Positions 10,155-22,283 of a stretch of 64,000 nt of DNA are shown here, piece by piece. The stretch's first letter is position 1. Every line of letters starts with the position of its first letter. Below the pieces are notes generated by a model. The model was not told the DNA's origin. It made no database searches and worked only from the letters and a program-made list of their open reading frames with translations. This DNA is from Isoetes taiwanensis (Eukaryota; Streptophyta; Lycopodiopsida; Isoetales; Isoetaceae): NCBI GenBank assembly GCA_021234155.1, contig JAJEKV010000197.1, positions 1 through 64,000 on the forward strand, in the 5' to 3' direction. The translations under genes were made by a program, and so were the position numbers.

Positions 10155-10870
10155 TATGGAATGCCTGACATAGTTATAATGGATAGGGATCTATTATTTT
10201 GCAAGGTTTTGGTCAAGACTTATGAAGAATCTAGATACAATTTTAAGGTTTTTCACAGCCTACCATCCCCAAATGGATGGACAGACGGAGGTTATGAACC
10301 GTGCCATTGAGAATATGTTATGGCCTATGTTGCGAAAAGACAAAACCAATGGGAAGAGTATCTTTACTTTTGGAGTGTGCAATAACACCATTCATTCGAT
10401 TACCCAGAAATTCCTTTAGAACTAGCGTGTAGATATGCTTTGGAATCTCCAATTACTTAAATAGGAGGGGAGTATCAGCTTCAGATTTAGCAACATGAGA
10501 CTTCGCAGACATTCTATAAGTGGTAAATATTTGTATTCAAAAAACCCAAGAAATTATGATTTTTAGACTTGCAAAGAAACAAAGAAAAGTTGACTATGCA
10601 AAAGGTCAATGGGTTTAGAAACATCTTTCTAAGAAACGTTTAAGAAAAAGGGGAAATAGATACGTGAAACTAGCTCCTAGGTATTAGGATCCATTTCAAA
10701 TTGAGGAAAAAGCTAGTGAGAATGCCTATCATATTTTTATTGTATGGTAAGTGGACTAACCTGCATCCAATTTTTAATGTTGAAGTACTAAAGCCCTTTG
10801 AGGGAAATGAAATTTCTCCTTTGATTTTGCAAAAAATAGAAGATGTGTAATCTATCATTATAGGTAAAGA
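10155..10870 (+). mobile_element. Ty3/gypsy LTR retrotransposon remnant (integrase core to chromodomain side)
   Basis: The frame from 10155 reads YGMPDIVIMDRDLLF, the integrase segment around the second catalytic Asp. After a frameshift near 10226 the motif TAYHPQMDGQTEVMNRAIEN continues to about 10419, where a stop follows. Further on, at 10759-10815, LHPIFNVEVLKPFEGN matches the linker before the chromodomain. Stops and frameshifts break it throughout and no LTR is visible. It is a fragment of pol without RT, protease or gag. Confidence 0.8.
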
Positions 10871-12323
10871 GGAGGTCATTGGTCTATCTGCCAATAGAAG
10901 TCGCGAGTCTTCCTAATGGTTCTGAATGTATCTGTAAACTAGTCATTGAATATCAGAATCTGGTTGCTAAGCAAATTCAAAACTGGTTCCGATGTTGTTC
11001 GCTGTCTCAAGTGTCGTTCTGCCATCCAAGATCATGTGTGATGTCGCAAAAAAAGTCTGCCCTTTCCAATAGCCGTTGGTCCTTCCTTAAATAATTGAAT
11101 TGAACTGATTTTTATCGTCTGCGGAGACCAATTGGTCTATGAGACCCAAAGAAGGAATACAACAAGCATATTACTGCTAGGATTGAAAAACCCTCGTCTC
11201 ATAGGGTTTTCGAGGGAAAAACCTTGGCAGTAATAGGTGAGAAAGTGTACAATGATATATGATAATGGTACATTATCATGTGTCTCAGTGCATCTTCTGA
11301 GGACATAACGGAATGTGGGCATCCATGATGTATTGGAAATAAGATCCTAGCGAGCACACTGATGTTGTATCCAACAGTGCATGCAGCTGCTGGTTAGGCA
11401 GGATCAACTGAGCAAAGCTAGCGTGAGAATGTTGGACAATGCTGCAGAGTGTAGCTTTCATCTTCAATAGCACTTTGTTGGCAGCACAAACACATTCTAT
11501 CCTCTCGTGCCTCCCGGACCCATCTTCCTGTCTCAATTCGCAAGCGATATGCACCTGTGCGAATGGAAGCTATCAATCTGCGCTTTTCAGTAGCAAATGT
11601 GCACGGAGGTAGCCTTATTGGCCATTTGCAAGCATGGGGTTGATCCGGACCTTATAGTGTGCTGTCTTAACATGTTCAAGGGCACCAGTATTCCAAAGCT
11701 TGCTGAGGAGGCAAGCATCTAGGAATTGCCGCGACTGATGGTGGTCCTCTTCGGTTTCAACTTGGATGCATCTATGCTCTTGTACGTCCCATCTGGAGAA
11801 CCATTGTGCTCGCCTCTCCTTCCAGCACGCCTTGAGGCGCTGCGGACAGTGTAAGCTAGGTTTGGGGAGATGTTCATTGCCCATACCTGCCATCTTCTGG
11901 AAGTAAATAATGTGGCGGTCAAGTGCGGCTCGTTGAAGAGGCAAGAAACATGTCTTCTGAAGAAGGATCTGATATGGAACAATGGATTTCACCCCGAGCG
12001 CCCCGTGCCAAAAAAGACTTTATGTACCTGCTCCAATTCATTCCACGTGGCCGGGGATATGATCGGACCCCAAACTTCAACTCCATATAAAAGAACAGGT
12101 TCCATCAGAACCCTGAACCAGTGGGACAAATGGGACCAGTCATATAGCTTTGCTTTATAGCTGTTATTCTGCATCGCATAAAGTGCCTTCCAACCCGCAG
12201 TCACTCGCAATCAAATGGAACCAGTATGTGGTAGTGGGGAACTCTATGTCCAGGTACTTATGTATGCACCATCTCTACATTTTGCCCCTGATAAATGAAG
12301 GAGTGAAGCAAAACAAAACCTTA

Positions 12324-14174
12324 TAGCATAAACAAAAAACATAAAAAATACTCGTGACTTCCTAAGGCGGGAGATATTTTTGCCTACAAAGTATGCATGT
12401 ACCACAAATGTTTTGCTCAACGGATATGTGGCGAGTTGGTTTAGATTTAGTGATGACTAAAATTTGTGCACTTTGGTCAGGGGTTCAAACTCTTGCTTTA
12501 AATGGATGGAAGTTGTTAGGGGTTATATTAATGATGAATCTCGATGTAGTAGAACTTTCTGTTCATACATGTTCACTATGGTCCATTTGGCGCAATCCGA
12601 TATGGATAGGATATGTAGGTGTCTACTAGTTCACTATGGTCCATTCGGCACAATCCGATATGGATAGGATATGTAGGTGTCTACTAGACTTGGCTGTCTG
12701 GTGACTTCCTATAATGGCTTGTGACTTCTTAAGGCGGGAGATATCTCTGCCTACAAAGTGTACATGTACCACAAAAGTTTTGCTCAACGGATGTGTGGCG
12801 AGTTGGTATAGAGCTAGTGATGTCTAAGATTTATGCACTTTAGTCAGGGGTTCAAACCCCTGCTTTAGATGTCATTTCTTGATGGGAATTACTAGGGGTT
12901 ATATCAATGATGAACCTCGACGTAGTAGAACTTTCTGTTGATACATGTTCACTATAGTCCATTCGACGCAACTTGATATGCCGAACTTGATATGGATAAG
13001 ATATGTAGGTGTCTACTAGACTTGGCTGTCTGGTGACTTCCTATAATGGACATTAAACAAAAAACATAAAACAATAAGATATGTAGGTGTCTACTAGACT
13101 TGGCTGTCTGGTGACTTCCTTATAATGGACATTAAACAAAAAACATAAAACAATACTCGTGAATTCTTAAGGCGGGAGATATCTCTACCTATAAAGTATC
13201 CATATACCACAAAAGTTTTGCTCAACGGATGTGTGGTGAGTTGGTATAGACCTAGTGATGCCCAAGATTTGTGCACTTTGGTCAAGGGTTTAAACCCTTG
13301 CTTTAGATGTCATTTCTTGATGGGAGTTGCTAGGGGTTATATTAATTATGAACCCCGACGTAGTAGAGCTTTCTGTTGATACATGTTCATTATGAACCAT
13401 TCGGTGCAATCCGATATGTATAGGATATGTAGGTGTCTATTAGACTTGGTTGTTTGGTGACTTCTTAATATGGACTTTACTCGTGACTTCCTAAGGCGGG
13501 AGATATCTTTGCCTACAAAGTGTGCATGTATCACAAAAATTTTACTCAAGGATGTGTGGCAAGTTGGTATAGACCTAGTGATGTCTAAAATTTATGCACT
13601 TTGATTAGGGTCTCAAATCCCATCTTCAGATGTTATTTCTTGATGGGAGTTGCTAGGGGTTATATTAATGATGAACCCCGACGTAATATAACTTTCTGTT
13701 GATACATGTTCACTATGGTCCATTTGGCGCAACCGGATATGGATAGGATATATAGGTGTCTACTAGACTTGGCTGTCTGGTGACTTCCTAATATGGACCT
13801 TAAACAAAAAGCATAAAAACTACTCGTGACTTCCTAAGGCGGGAGATATCTCTGCCTACAAAGTATGCATGTATTACAAAAGTTTTGTTCAATGGATGTG
13901 TGGTGAGTTGATATAGACCTAGTGATATCTAAGATTTGTGCACTTTGGTCAGGGGTTCAAACCCCTGCTTCAGATGTTATTCTTGATGGGAGTTGCTAGG
14001 GGTTATATTAATGATGAATCTCGACGTAGTAGAAATTCTTGTTGATAAATGTTCACTATGGTCCATTCGGCGCAACCCGATATGGATAGGATATATAGGT
14101 GTCTACTAGACTTGGCTATCTCGTGAGTTCCTAATATGGATCTTAAACAAAAAATAAGCAAAAAATGAGACAAG
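12324..14174 (+). mobile_element. Tandem array of five tRNA-derived SINE units inserted in LINE A
   Basis: Five units begin at about 12350, 12717, 13155, 13479 and 13822, each opening with a CTCGTGACTTCCTAAGGCGG-like string. Each holds an A-box-like TGGCGAGTTGG and a B box GGTTCAAACCC about 50 bases later, then a shared body ending in GGTGTCTACTAGACTTGGC and an A-rich linker (TTAAACAAAAAACATAAA). The array is flanked by the direct repeat CAAAACCTTA (12314-12323 and 14175-14184), and the LINE reading resumes across it, so it behaves as one insertion. The right end is A-rich, fitting a plus-oriented SINE. Units 1 and 2 contain extra internal duplications of about 57 and 75 bp. Confidence 0.8.
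12429..12492 (+). promoter_or_regulatory. Pol III A and B boxes of SINE unit 1
   Basis: A-box-like TGGCGAGTTGG is at 12429-12439 and the B box GGTTCAAACTC at 12482-12492. The A box is one base shorter than the usual tRNA form. Unit 2 keeps the better pair at 12796-12806 and 12849-12859 (GGTTCAAACCC). Confidence 0.6.
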
Positions 14175-16237
14175 CAAAACCTTAGTCTTGGCCAAATTGA
14201 CCCTCATTCCAGTGGCCCGACAGAAACTATCCAGGGCATGTAGGTGCTGCTGCATGGCATCTGGGGTATGGGCTAGGAGGTCCACATAATCTGCGTATAT
14301 GAGCTACCTAATGATCTGGTGCACAAGCCGAGCTTCGTCACCCCTATGGTAGGCAGGGGCTTCCAACTGTCTTTAGTCTTTCCCACAACTTTTCTCTAGG
14401 CACATCATCAAAGGCCTTTGCAAAGTTGACAAAGCAGCAATATAGATCCTGGCGGCAGTTCCTGCTATCCTCAACCAAGGTCCGAAGCATAAATATGTGG
14501 TCAATGGTGGAGTGTCAGGGCCTGAATCCTGCCTGTGTGAGCGCTCTCACTTCTGCCTCCTCTGCCCTCATCGTGAATTGTTGTTTAAGGATGCTGTCCA
14601 TTAGCTTTGCAAAGAATGAACTGATCATGATTGTCCTGTAATTGGCTGGGCTATGTAGATCACTTGCCTTGTAGATGGGAACTACTCTGCTAGTGGCCTA
14701 TTGTTGGGAAAATCCTTCCTGTAATGTCTTATTAAATAGTGGCACTATTGGTGATCTCGCCCACTTGAGCAGCTCTGCCTACATGCCATCCAAGTCTGTC
14801 GCCTTGCCATTGGCGAGACGCTGCAGGCCCTGAGTGACACCTGCCTCTGTGATTTCCAAAGCTGGCCCTTTTGAGGGGGGAGGGGGAGGGTACCCCTAGC
14901 CGGACCCCATAGAGCTGGTGCAAGTATTGCACGCATTGGTCCGGACTGATATTTTCTATAGGCTGTAGAGGCTTGCTCAACATCTTTCTCCAAAATGTTC
15001 TGGGGTGCCTCTCCAGTGAGTAAAACATTTCCCTCTGATGCTCTACAATGTATCTGGCTTTCTTTCCTTTCATAAAAAGACTATACTGTCTGATCGCGAG
15101 GGAACGCAGGGCGGGCTCAGTGACTTGTCGAAGCCAGCACTTGAAGTCTCTACATTCAGTATCAAACCACTGGTTACAGGGTAGTTCCCGAGATCTTCTG
15201 GGGGTAGCTTCTACCAAAGCATCTCTCCGCGACGGTCATAAGTAATTTGACCAACTGGTCAGTCTGTTGCTATAGCATGAGAAGCTGCAGAATTTTTGCT
15301 AGATAAGATACTATCATCAAGGCATAAGTCATCGCGTGGTCATAATCCAACGACAGCTGAGACAAGCAGGGGGTTGGATCACAGGTGGTCTGAGCAGACT
15401 GCTAAAGTACTTGGAGAAAAAGTGGCTAGTGATCCGAGTCAGTCTCTTTATCTCTATTATCTATGCCTATTCGGAGCTAAGTGATGAGATGTAGATCTCA
15501 TTTAGCCACCAGCACATAATCCACAACACTGGAGTAGCCTCCATGGTTTTCCTGCCAGAAGGTGTAGCCGGCAGATAAGGGCCACTGCGCCAAACCATTG
15601 CATATGACTAAATCAAAGGTGCTGCACATCTGAAGCAATTCTCGGCCATGTCACATGACTTGATTGGGGCCGTCGGCTGATGTTCGTGGCCAAGCAGTCT
15701 CTGCAGGGCGAAGCTGCAAGACGTCATTCGGCAATGGGTCAAACTTTGTGAGCTGTTCTATTCCCGTACATGCATTGAAGTCTCCTAGCAGCACAACTCT
15801 ACCCAACTGCCTGCACCGCTGTATGTCATCGTATAAATCGACATAGGATCCATCCTATCCACATCTATGTTGTAGCAGTAGAAGTTGGACTTTACATGTG
15901 GAAAGTAGCATGCTGCAAGAAAGAAACTGTCACCACTGTGGTTCTACACTCGGACCCAGAGGTAGTAGTTGTGCCTGTCTGACTTCTGCAATGAAACTGA
16001 TGGTGCCAAGTTTGTGCAATAGTAACAAGCAACACCCCCATGCCCCCATTTGCCCGTGCATTCACTGAACAATGAGTAGTGCTGAAATCCTGGTAAGTCT
16101 GGTATCCAGTGCCCAATGTGTTCCCAAGTTTCCATAAGGAAGATGAGATCTGTGTCTGCCGCAATGGAGTTGAGACTATCTCCCTTCTGCCAAGGGAAGC
16201 CCCTGCAATTCCAGGAGAACATACACAACCACTATCC

Positions 16238-18013
16238 CTATTTGATTGCCAGGTTAGCCACGCCAGCAAGGAGGGTAGCATCAACGCGCTGTGCAGGAGC
16301 AACAGCAGCAGCAGCAACCCACAACAATACATGCAGTGGATGGACAATAGAAGTGGTAGGTGCATGCTGAGCAGAAGTGGTCGCAGCAGGACCAGCAGTC
16401 TCAGCATCAACATCAACATTGGATGCAGCAGCAGCTCTAGAAGCCCGAGTAGCAAATGTGGCAGCAGCATCTCGAGGGGCCTTAGCAGCTCTGTGTATTG
16501 CATCCCCAACGTCAGCCTTGGGTGGCTCGAACACTCGCGCTTTGTCTTGGACAAGGGCCAGTGCATCTTTGGCGTGATTGATGGCCCGCACATGAGCCAA
16601 TTCCCTTCTACATTGGTCCCGTTGCCGAGGGGTGAGGTCATGATTGACATACATTGAAATGCCCTTCAGTTTCACCCCCTGGCGTAGTATGGCATCTCTT
16701 ACCAGTGCATCGACAACTATGAATTTGATAATGCGTGGATGGTCTGGGTGCCTAATACTGTGGCGGCTAGCCTGGGCAATGTATATGGGCGCAAGAAACC
16801 TCATGTGTGACAGGGCTACTGTGTGTGGACGCTCCATGAGGTGCTCCCCCTCCACTTCAGGGAGGCCTCGAACTACCACATTATGTCTCTTACGACTCTG
16901 CTCTGTTGCTCACTGAGCCACAATGCATCTTTTGTTGGTTGCCTGCTGGAAGCTGCCTGCTGGCTGCATTGAGCCCCCGATTGCCATCGGGGAGGGGTAG
17001 CATTGGCATGAGCCAGAGCAGCTGTTGCGGCTTGCTGAGTGGTCTTCCCTCCATGCAGTTCAGACCTAAGCTCTTGCTGGAGTCTGTCTTGCCTTGCCAG
17101 CTCATGCAGACAATGCCAGATCTGCTCATGAGCCTCTGCATGTAGGCCTTTGCCCTATTGAGTGACAGCGACCTGCAGCCCTCATACCTCGTGATCTTGC
17201 TTGTTCGTCCTATGCTCCAATCCTTGAAGTTTGGAGGCCATCTCCACTTCTTTAACCAAGAAGTGTTCCTGCGCATTGTTGAGCTTGACTTGGAGGGTCT
17301 GGAGGTGTTCATGTTGCATCTCACTGGCTATCTATAAGGTCTTTTGGACCATGGCTGTCCTCTCTTCTGCCTCTGTACAAAGTACCGATAGATTTGTCCA
17401 GATCTCTTGCTCGAACTGGTCCCTGCCTCGAGCTATAGTATCCATTCTGGCAGACATGGTTTCTAGGGTGGCATGGAGATCCGCAAGCTGTGCTCTGTCT
17501 TGCTGCCTTTCCACGTGTGCTAGGCAAAGGCCACCCTCAAGCTGTTGGATGCGAGCCTCCATGTCGAAAGCGCGTCGCTTTTCAATGGTGAGTTGCTTCT
17601 TGAGCAGTCTGGGTGCGGAGGCCTGCACTTCTTCTGTCAAAGATGTAATCCGCGTTGTGTTGCCTTCCATCATGGCTTGGATCTGCGTTCAGTGTTCCTC
17701 AGCTATTTACTCCGGTGTGACTGGTGAGGATGGATTCACACGGCTCGCTGCTATGTGGGTGTACCTCCCCTGTGTCTGATGGGCCATGCTTGTTGCACGT
17801 GTTTTTGCTCTCGCCTCCCTTTTCAGGGTATATCTGTCGATCTTGCCAGTGTCATCTTGTCTCAGAAAAGTCTCGACGTATTCTCTCAGAAAAAGTCTTG
17901 ATGCCATGTCTGCCCATTGTGGGGGGAAGTGTGTGTCTTGCTCATCGACTGTCGATGGGATAGGTTGAGGGGATGCAAGGCTGCTCTAGTTCCTCTATCA
18001 CTGGGGTGGCCAT
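16238..18013 (-). pseudogene. LINE A ORF1 (coiled-coil plus RRM-like nucleic-acid-binding protein)
   Basis: The ATG at 18013 opens a frame reading MATPVIEELEQP, which soon breaks by a stop and frameshift. It resumes near 17930 (MASRLFLREYVETF), again at 17673-17332 (a charged heptad-rich coiled coil), and at 16879-16238. The last block has RGLPE, then IIKFIVVDALVRDAILRQG and YVNHDLTPRQRD, the usual C-terminal layout of LINE ORF1 proteins, then an Ala-rich tail. These proteins bind the element RNA as trimers. Internal stops make this copy non-functional. Confidence 0.7.
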
Positions 18014-19524
18014 GGCAACAAGAAGGGGGAGATGGCTAAAGCACTGTGGAAGGCTCAACTAGATTGAAAGGGGCTTTTAAACATAAACGATGCTCCCCCT
18101 CACTGGTTGGCATGGGGGGGTTTGGATGGGTTCAATCCTGTTGGGGGGAGGTTTGATTCCGGCTATGGCCAGAATTCTTTTGGATGTTTCTGGATTGAAG
18201 AAAGGAGGAAGCTCAAAAGGAATTTGAAAAGGATCATCCTTTTGTTACAAATATTTGACACCTCCCTTTTGCTTGCCTTCGACGTCATTTTCCATAATAA
18301 TGGTCATTCTTATCCATTCATTTATTTGTTGACTTGATTTACCCTTTCTTTATTTACCATGATCGTTCCCTTTAGATATCTCGAACCCTTTATCTCTATC
18401 TCTACATATATAAAGTAGTTTGTAATTTTCCTTTTTTCTTGTGTCCCTCGCTAATATTTCTGCGCCGCAATCTAATCTCACATTTTTATGCCACGTAATT
18501 TTTCTATTCACAATCTCCTCCTGCGACTTCGACGCCTGGCTGTTTGGCGATGGCGGGTATGAAGCCCTGTCGTTGCAACGAACACATAGGTATGTTGGAT
18601 TAGATTGGGCGGATCATATCGCTCTCTTACCGTCAGATGTTGTTTGCCGGTTAAATCCTACTGCCAGAGGAAGAGGCAAAAGGGATCCTGCAGATTCCTG
18701 CTTCTCTATCGATGCTTTGCTTTGATCTTCGCGATGCATTGGCAAACAGGGGTGAGCAAAGAGGCTGTTTCTTGCAGTGGAGAAGCTACGTTGCCCAATA
18801 TTTGAAGCCAAAAATAACGATTTGATGCCATAGCCATCCAATCCGGAGCCATAGCCATCCAATCTGACTCTTGAATACTGAAGGGCGGCGACTGAAGCAA
18901 ACATATGTCTGAGTTTGGTATTTATTTGGTGCCACTGCCAGATTCTATTTGGCTTCGTCCCAAGGCTGTATTATGGTGCAGCATATATTAGGTCTGTTTC
19001 TCCGCTCTATTCACACAGATGCATACATTTCTATGTAATTCAGTTGTCCCTTTGATTGTAAAAAAATGAGTTTTGAATCTAAATAGATGTCAAAAACTTC
19101 TGGACATGCTGATATTTAATCTATTATGCAGTGATTTAATTTATGATTTGTTGGGGAATCTTTCAAGTCGTTTCAAAGAGCTTGATGTAGCAACTAATTC
19201 TGGGGCTTGGCTATGCTCTAAACGCTGCAAAGTAATCAATTCTAGCCTTTGCGCTTTCTTGCAATGTTACGTAGCTTTTGCCTTAGATTTGTGGTGGCTT
19301 TCTTTGTCCTAGATTTTCAGTGTTATCTCAAAAATGACTGTTTCCATCCAGGTTGGCTTAGAGTTTATGGAGCTCAGGATTTCTTTTGCCGGTTTGACAT
19401 GTTCTGCATCATTTCAAGTCTTTTTATAGACATCACTTCCATTCCCTATGCAGTTCAGTGTCTTTTATTGGGTTTATGTGAATATATATAATGATGTTTC
19501 AAATAAATAAATAAATTGGTGCAG
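18014..19524. other. Non-coding stretch
   Basis: No recognised element or gene. Short frames at 18441-18725 and 18614-18904 overlap on opposite strands and match no family I know. A tandem TAGCCATCCAATC pair occurs near 18832-18862. Confidence 0.4.
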
Positions 19525-19583
19525 TTATGGGCGACATTGCTTCTTCGAGCTCGTTGGATTTGTCGAGTTCCGGAGTAACAGGG
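19525..19583 (+). other. Candidate short first coding exon
   Basis: TGCAG precedes 19525 and GTAAGA follows 19583. Between them an ATG at 19527 opens 19 codons in phase 0 (MGDIASSSSLDLSSSGVTG). The Ser-rich start looks like the N terminus of a nuclear or cytosolic protein, but no downstream exon could be joined, and the tract before the acceptor is not pyrimidine-rich. It may be chance. Confidence 0.2.
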
Positions 19584-20771
19584 GTAAGATTTTATTTTTC
19601 TCTGAGCCATAGCTGTTCTAACAGTACTGTGGAACCAAGTTTCAACTAGACCAGACGCAGATAATCCTTAAGCTCTACAGAACTTCCAAATGGGCATGAC
19701 GCTGGGAAAGTAATTGAACAGGCAACGATTCTTGTGGTAGTAAATGGAACACAGTCGACGAAACTAGGCACAATGACGCCGGACATTCAGAAAATGAATA
19801 AAAAATGATTCAGTTTCAGAATAATGTGTTCTCTGGGCAGTTTGTCAGCAACCATCTTCGGGTTTTTCTCTGGGTGGTAACAACAAAACATGATGTTTCT
19901 GAGGTGCCGAATCGTTGTAAATGGAGAACATAGAGGGAGCTTTTCTCTCCAAAATCGTGGGCTTCCCACAAAAGGGCAAACGTTAGATTGGGCTCTAAAC
20001 CATCGATTTATAGCATCAATGCGAAGCTCAGGGACCAAGACCCTTCGCTTGCCCTGCATTGGCCTACTTTCTTTGTATCAACGTCCTGAGGCAAATCTGG
20101 CCGCAACAGACCAAATTCTTTAGGCCTTTCTTGGCCTATCATGCACATAAAAGAACTGGTTGTCATACTTCTTTGTGTACTATATGAAAAATTTATAACA
20201 AAGACAAAGAGTTTTGTGTGGTTAAAAAATCTAATACCATAAGAGGCGTAAACACATGTGACTGCTAATGCTCGCTGAAAAGAGAGGAGCTTATTTTTAA
20301 GACTGCACAAAAATCAATATGAGTGTAATAGGCCTACATTCAATTCAATGGATTCTTTAAATAATTATCTCATTATACTTTTAGAACAATGAGAATGATA
20401 TTAACACATAGTTCCTTAGTGCTTACTCCTTTCACTGAGGAAATCCAATTGCTTTTGGTACTCAACCAATTGCGAATCAAGCATATCTAGATCGTTGCCC
20501 GTAGGAGAGATAGATAAATAGTACTTTTTATGTCATGCCACATTGGCAGCATCCACGAGGACATATGACAGACATATGTTAAAGAGAAGATTAAGTTGTT
20601 GATCCAAATATGATTTCGCCACTTTTTGCTTAACTTGCAATAGCATTAATCTGTAATAAATATGCCATGCCTCATGTTCATAAAATAGGCTAAAAATCGG
20701 GTCCATAGTATGCTTAGAATATTGTTAAGTAGCATTGCACTAGCGGAAATAGAGTATTAAGCAGATGATGT
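19584..20771. other. Non-coding stretch
   Basis: No recognised gene. The opposed frames at 19787-20310 look like shadows without domain content. Confidence 0.4.
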
Positions 20772-20943
20772 ATTACTAAATATTTGATATTAATAGCGGG
20801 TCCAACTATGCAAGTTTGGAACAAAGAAATGTTCGCGGCGGCCAAGCATTACTAAATATTTGATATTAATAGCGGGTCCAACTATGCAAGTTTGGAACAA
20901 AGAAATGTTCGCGGCGGCCTTGGCCGCCGCGATAAATTTCTTG
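20772..20943 (+). repeat. 76-bp tandem duplication ending in a GC-rich hairpin
   Basis: Units start at 20772 and 20848 with ATTACTAAATATTTG and are almost identical for 72 bases. The second unit completes a strong palindrome: AAGAAATGTTCGCGGCGGCC at 20900-20919 pairs with GGCCGCCGCGATAAATTTCT at 20922-20941. The same end occurs in decayed form at 3906-3953. A hairpin about a dozen bases before a CTTG end recalls a Helitron 3' terminus, but the terminal CTRR is not canonical. Confidence 0.7.
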
Positions 20944-21640
20944 TAGATTATAATAGATTTGCCTTTATAAGAATAGGTTCCCTTTGTGACAATGTTTTAA
21001 CAATAGTTCTCCCTATTCTGCTTTGGCTTATCCTCCTGCGCCTGGCGCCTGGCGCTTAGCGCCTGGTGCTCGCTCGAGGCGCCGCCCGGCTCCTGCCCGA
21101 GCATGCAAAGTGGATGGCATTGAGCAAATGGGGCAGCGGAAGGATGGCGACCAGTGCTCGAGTGGATGTCCTGGCGCATACACAGGGGTCTTGGCGCTTT
21201 GGCTAGGGAGGATAGGTGAGGAGGCACCTCCGATGGGTGATTTCCACCGAGCGGTTTTTCGGCGTCGCCTTCCCCTCGCCCGGGCGATTGGCGACAGGGG
21301 CGCTCGCTTTCCAAAGACCCGCCAGAAGAGGTTACTGTTCGGAGCTGCTTGGTGAAGCCTTGTCTGGCTGGAGGTATGAAGGTATGCTTGTTGCTTGTGC
21401 AACAAAGATGGATTTTGGATCGGTGAGCGCCATAGTCATCCCGCAACGGTTTTTTCCCAGTGGTTTTAATCCGGGTCATGATGGTTGTGTTCTAGCTCAC
21501 GTTGTGCTTTGGTTTAAGGGCTTCGGCCCATGTTCTTGTTTGGACTTCGGTCCAGGACTTCGGTCCCTTATGTACTTGGTCCCATAACCCGATTGGGTTC
21601 CGTGGACGTTAAAAATTTTTCCTTCCTTCCTTCCTTCCTA
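20944..21640. other. GC-rich repeat-derived region ending in a retroelement 3' tail
   Basis: 21030-21340 is unusually GC-rich and has overlapping open frames on both strands with no domain. From about 21480 the sequence becomes repetitive (CTTCGGCCCA, GACTTCGGTCC twice) and ends CCCGATTGGGTTCCGTGGAC, GTTAAAAATTTTTCC and a TTCC run (about 21570-21640). I read the last 150-250 bp as the 3' end of a plus-strand LINE or SINE. Confidence 0.45.
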
Positions 21641-22137
21641 TTATCCTATGCCTCTTTGTTTAATATAATTGGGGAAAGCTCATAGGTAGAATATTCATAC
21701 AGAATTTGCCATATTTCTTAAACCCATTCAAATGGATCACTCCCTTATGCTTGCTCCATATCGATCCTTTATCCTTTTCAAGATAGATTGTCTGCGATCA
21801 TCAAAAACTCACAAATTTCGTAAACCTGAATTCAGGAATATGTGTTAATGGCCAACTGCTTCAATATTCCTAATAGCCAAAATCAGCAAATGCTGGGAAC
21901 TGTAGGCTTTATAGCGAAAGAAATTGTTAGCCAGATAGCTTTAGTACAGCCTATATGTCAGGACGATTACAAGCAGAAATTAGAGCAGATGGTTCTCCTA
22001 TATGGATTCCTACCAATATTACTCCAGCAGCCTCCACTATTAAGCAGCCCTCCACCTGTTAATCCACCACCTGCCAATCTACCACTTGCTAGCTAATTTC
22101 AACCAAGATCTTACAGCTGTTGCAAAAGGGAAAAAAT
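21641..22137. other. Unrecognised stretch with one open frame
   Basis: The frame at 21842-22096 (+) encodes a Gln/Pro-rich 84-residue peptide (IAKEIVSQIALVQP, then QQPPLLSSPPPVNPPPANLP). I cannot assign it. It may be a gene fragment cut by the LINE insertion next to it. Confidence 0.3.
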
Positions 22138-22283
22138 AATATAGAATAGAATAGAATAGAATATAATAGAATAGAATAGAATAGAATAGAATAGAATAGA
22201 ATAGAATAGAATAGAATAGAATAGAATAGAATAGAATAGAATATAATAGAATAGAATAGAATAGAATAGAATAGAATAGAATT
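22138..22283. repeat. (AGAAT)n microsatellite of about 146 bp
   Basis: About 29 pentamer units of ATAGA/ATTCT, with two ATATAATAGA variants. It lies exactly at the 3' end of minus-strand LINE B, so it is the element's own ATTCT tail, expanded. Confidence 0.9.

Larger units (their letters stand above)
11285..16228 (-). pseudogene. LINE A ORF2 (endonuclease and reverse transcriptase), broken
   Basis: The start reads MCMFSWNCRGFPW, with an LMETWE motif, then LLGDFNACTG near 15790 and a VVDYVLVAK block near 15510, i.e. an exonuclease/endonuclease/phosphatase fold. A linker (WRKMLSKP) at about 14980 precedes the RT. Motif A reads NFAKAFDDVPREKLW near 14400, with the first acidic position of the usual DFxKAFD changed to Asn. 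The catalytic box near 14290 reads YADY where YADD is expected. After the SINE array it resumes with KYLDIEFP, WKALYAMQNNS and LYGVEVWGP (12300-11990). The Cys-rich end at 11554-11285 is scrambled. Confidence 0.8.
11095..18013 (-). mobile_element. LINE A: near-complete, decayed non-LTR retrotransposon interrupted by a SINE array
   Basis: On the minus strand the order is ORF1 (18013 to 16238), endonuclease (16228 to about 15500), reverse transcriptase (about 14900 to 14190), a nested insertion (12324-14174), RT thumb (12300 to 11990), degenerate zinc-knuckle region (11554 to 11285), and a 3' end near 11110 with ACCAATTGGTCTCCGCAGACG followed by ATAAAAATCAGTTCAATTC. Removing the insertion gives an element of about 5 kb, typical for a plant or algal-type LINE with an apurinic endonuclease. 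Frameshifts and stops occur in every domain, so it is dead. Confidence 0.85.

Noticed and set aside
12350..14150. A CRISPR-like array or a functional tRNA cluster
   Set aside because: The units are 320-440 bp, eukaryotic and tRNA-derived with no proper acceptor stem pairing; they are SINE copies.
21023..21405. GC-rich overlapping frames as a gene with a CpG island
   Set aside because: Both strands are open because of composition, there is no domain, and the segment runs into a retroelement tail.
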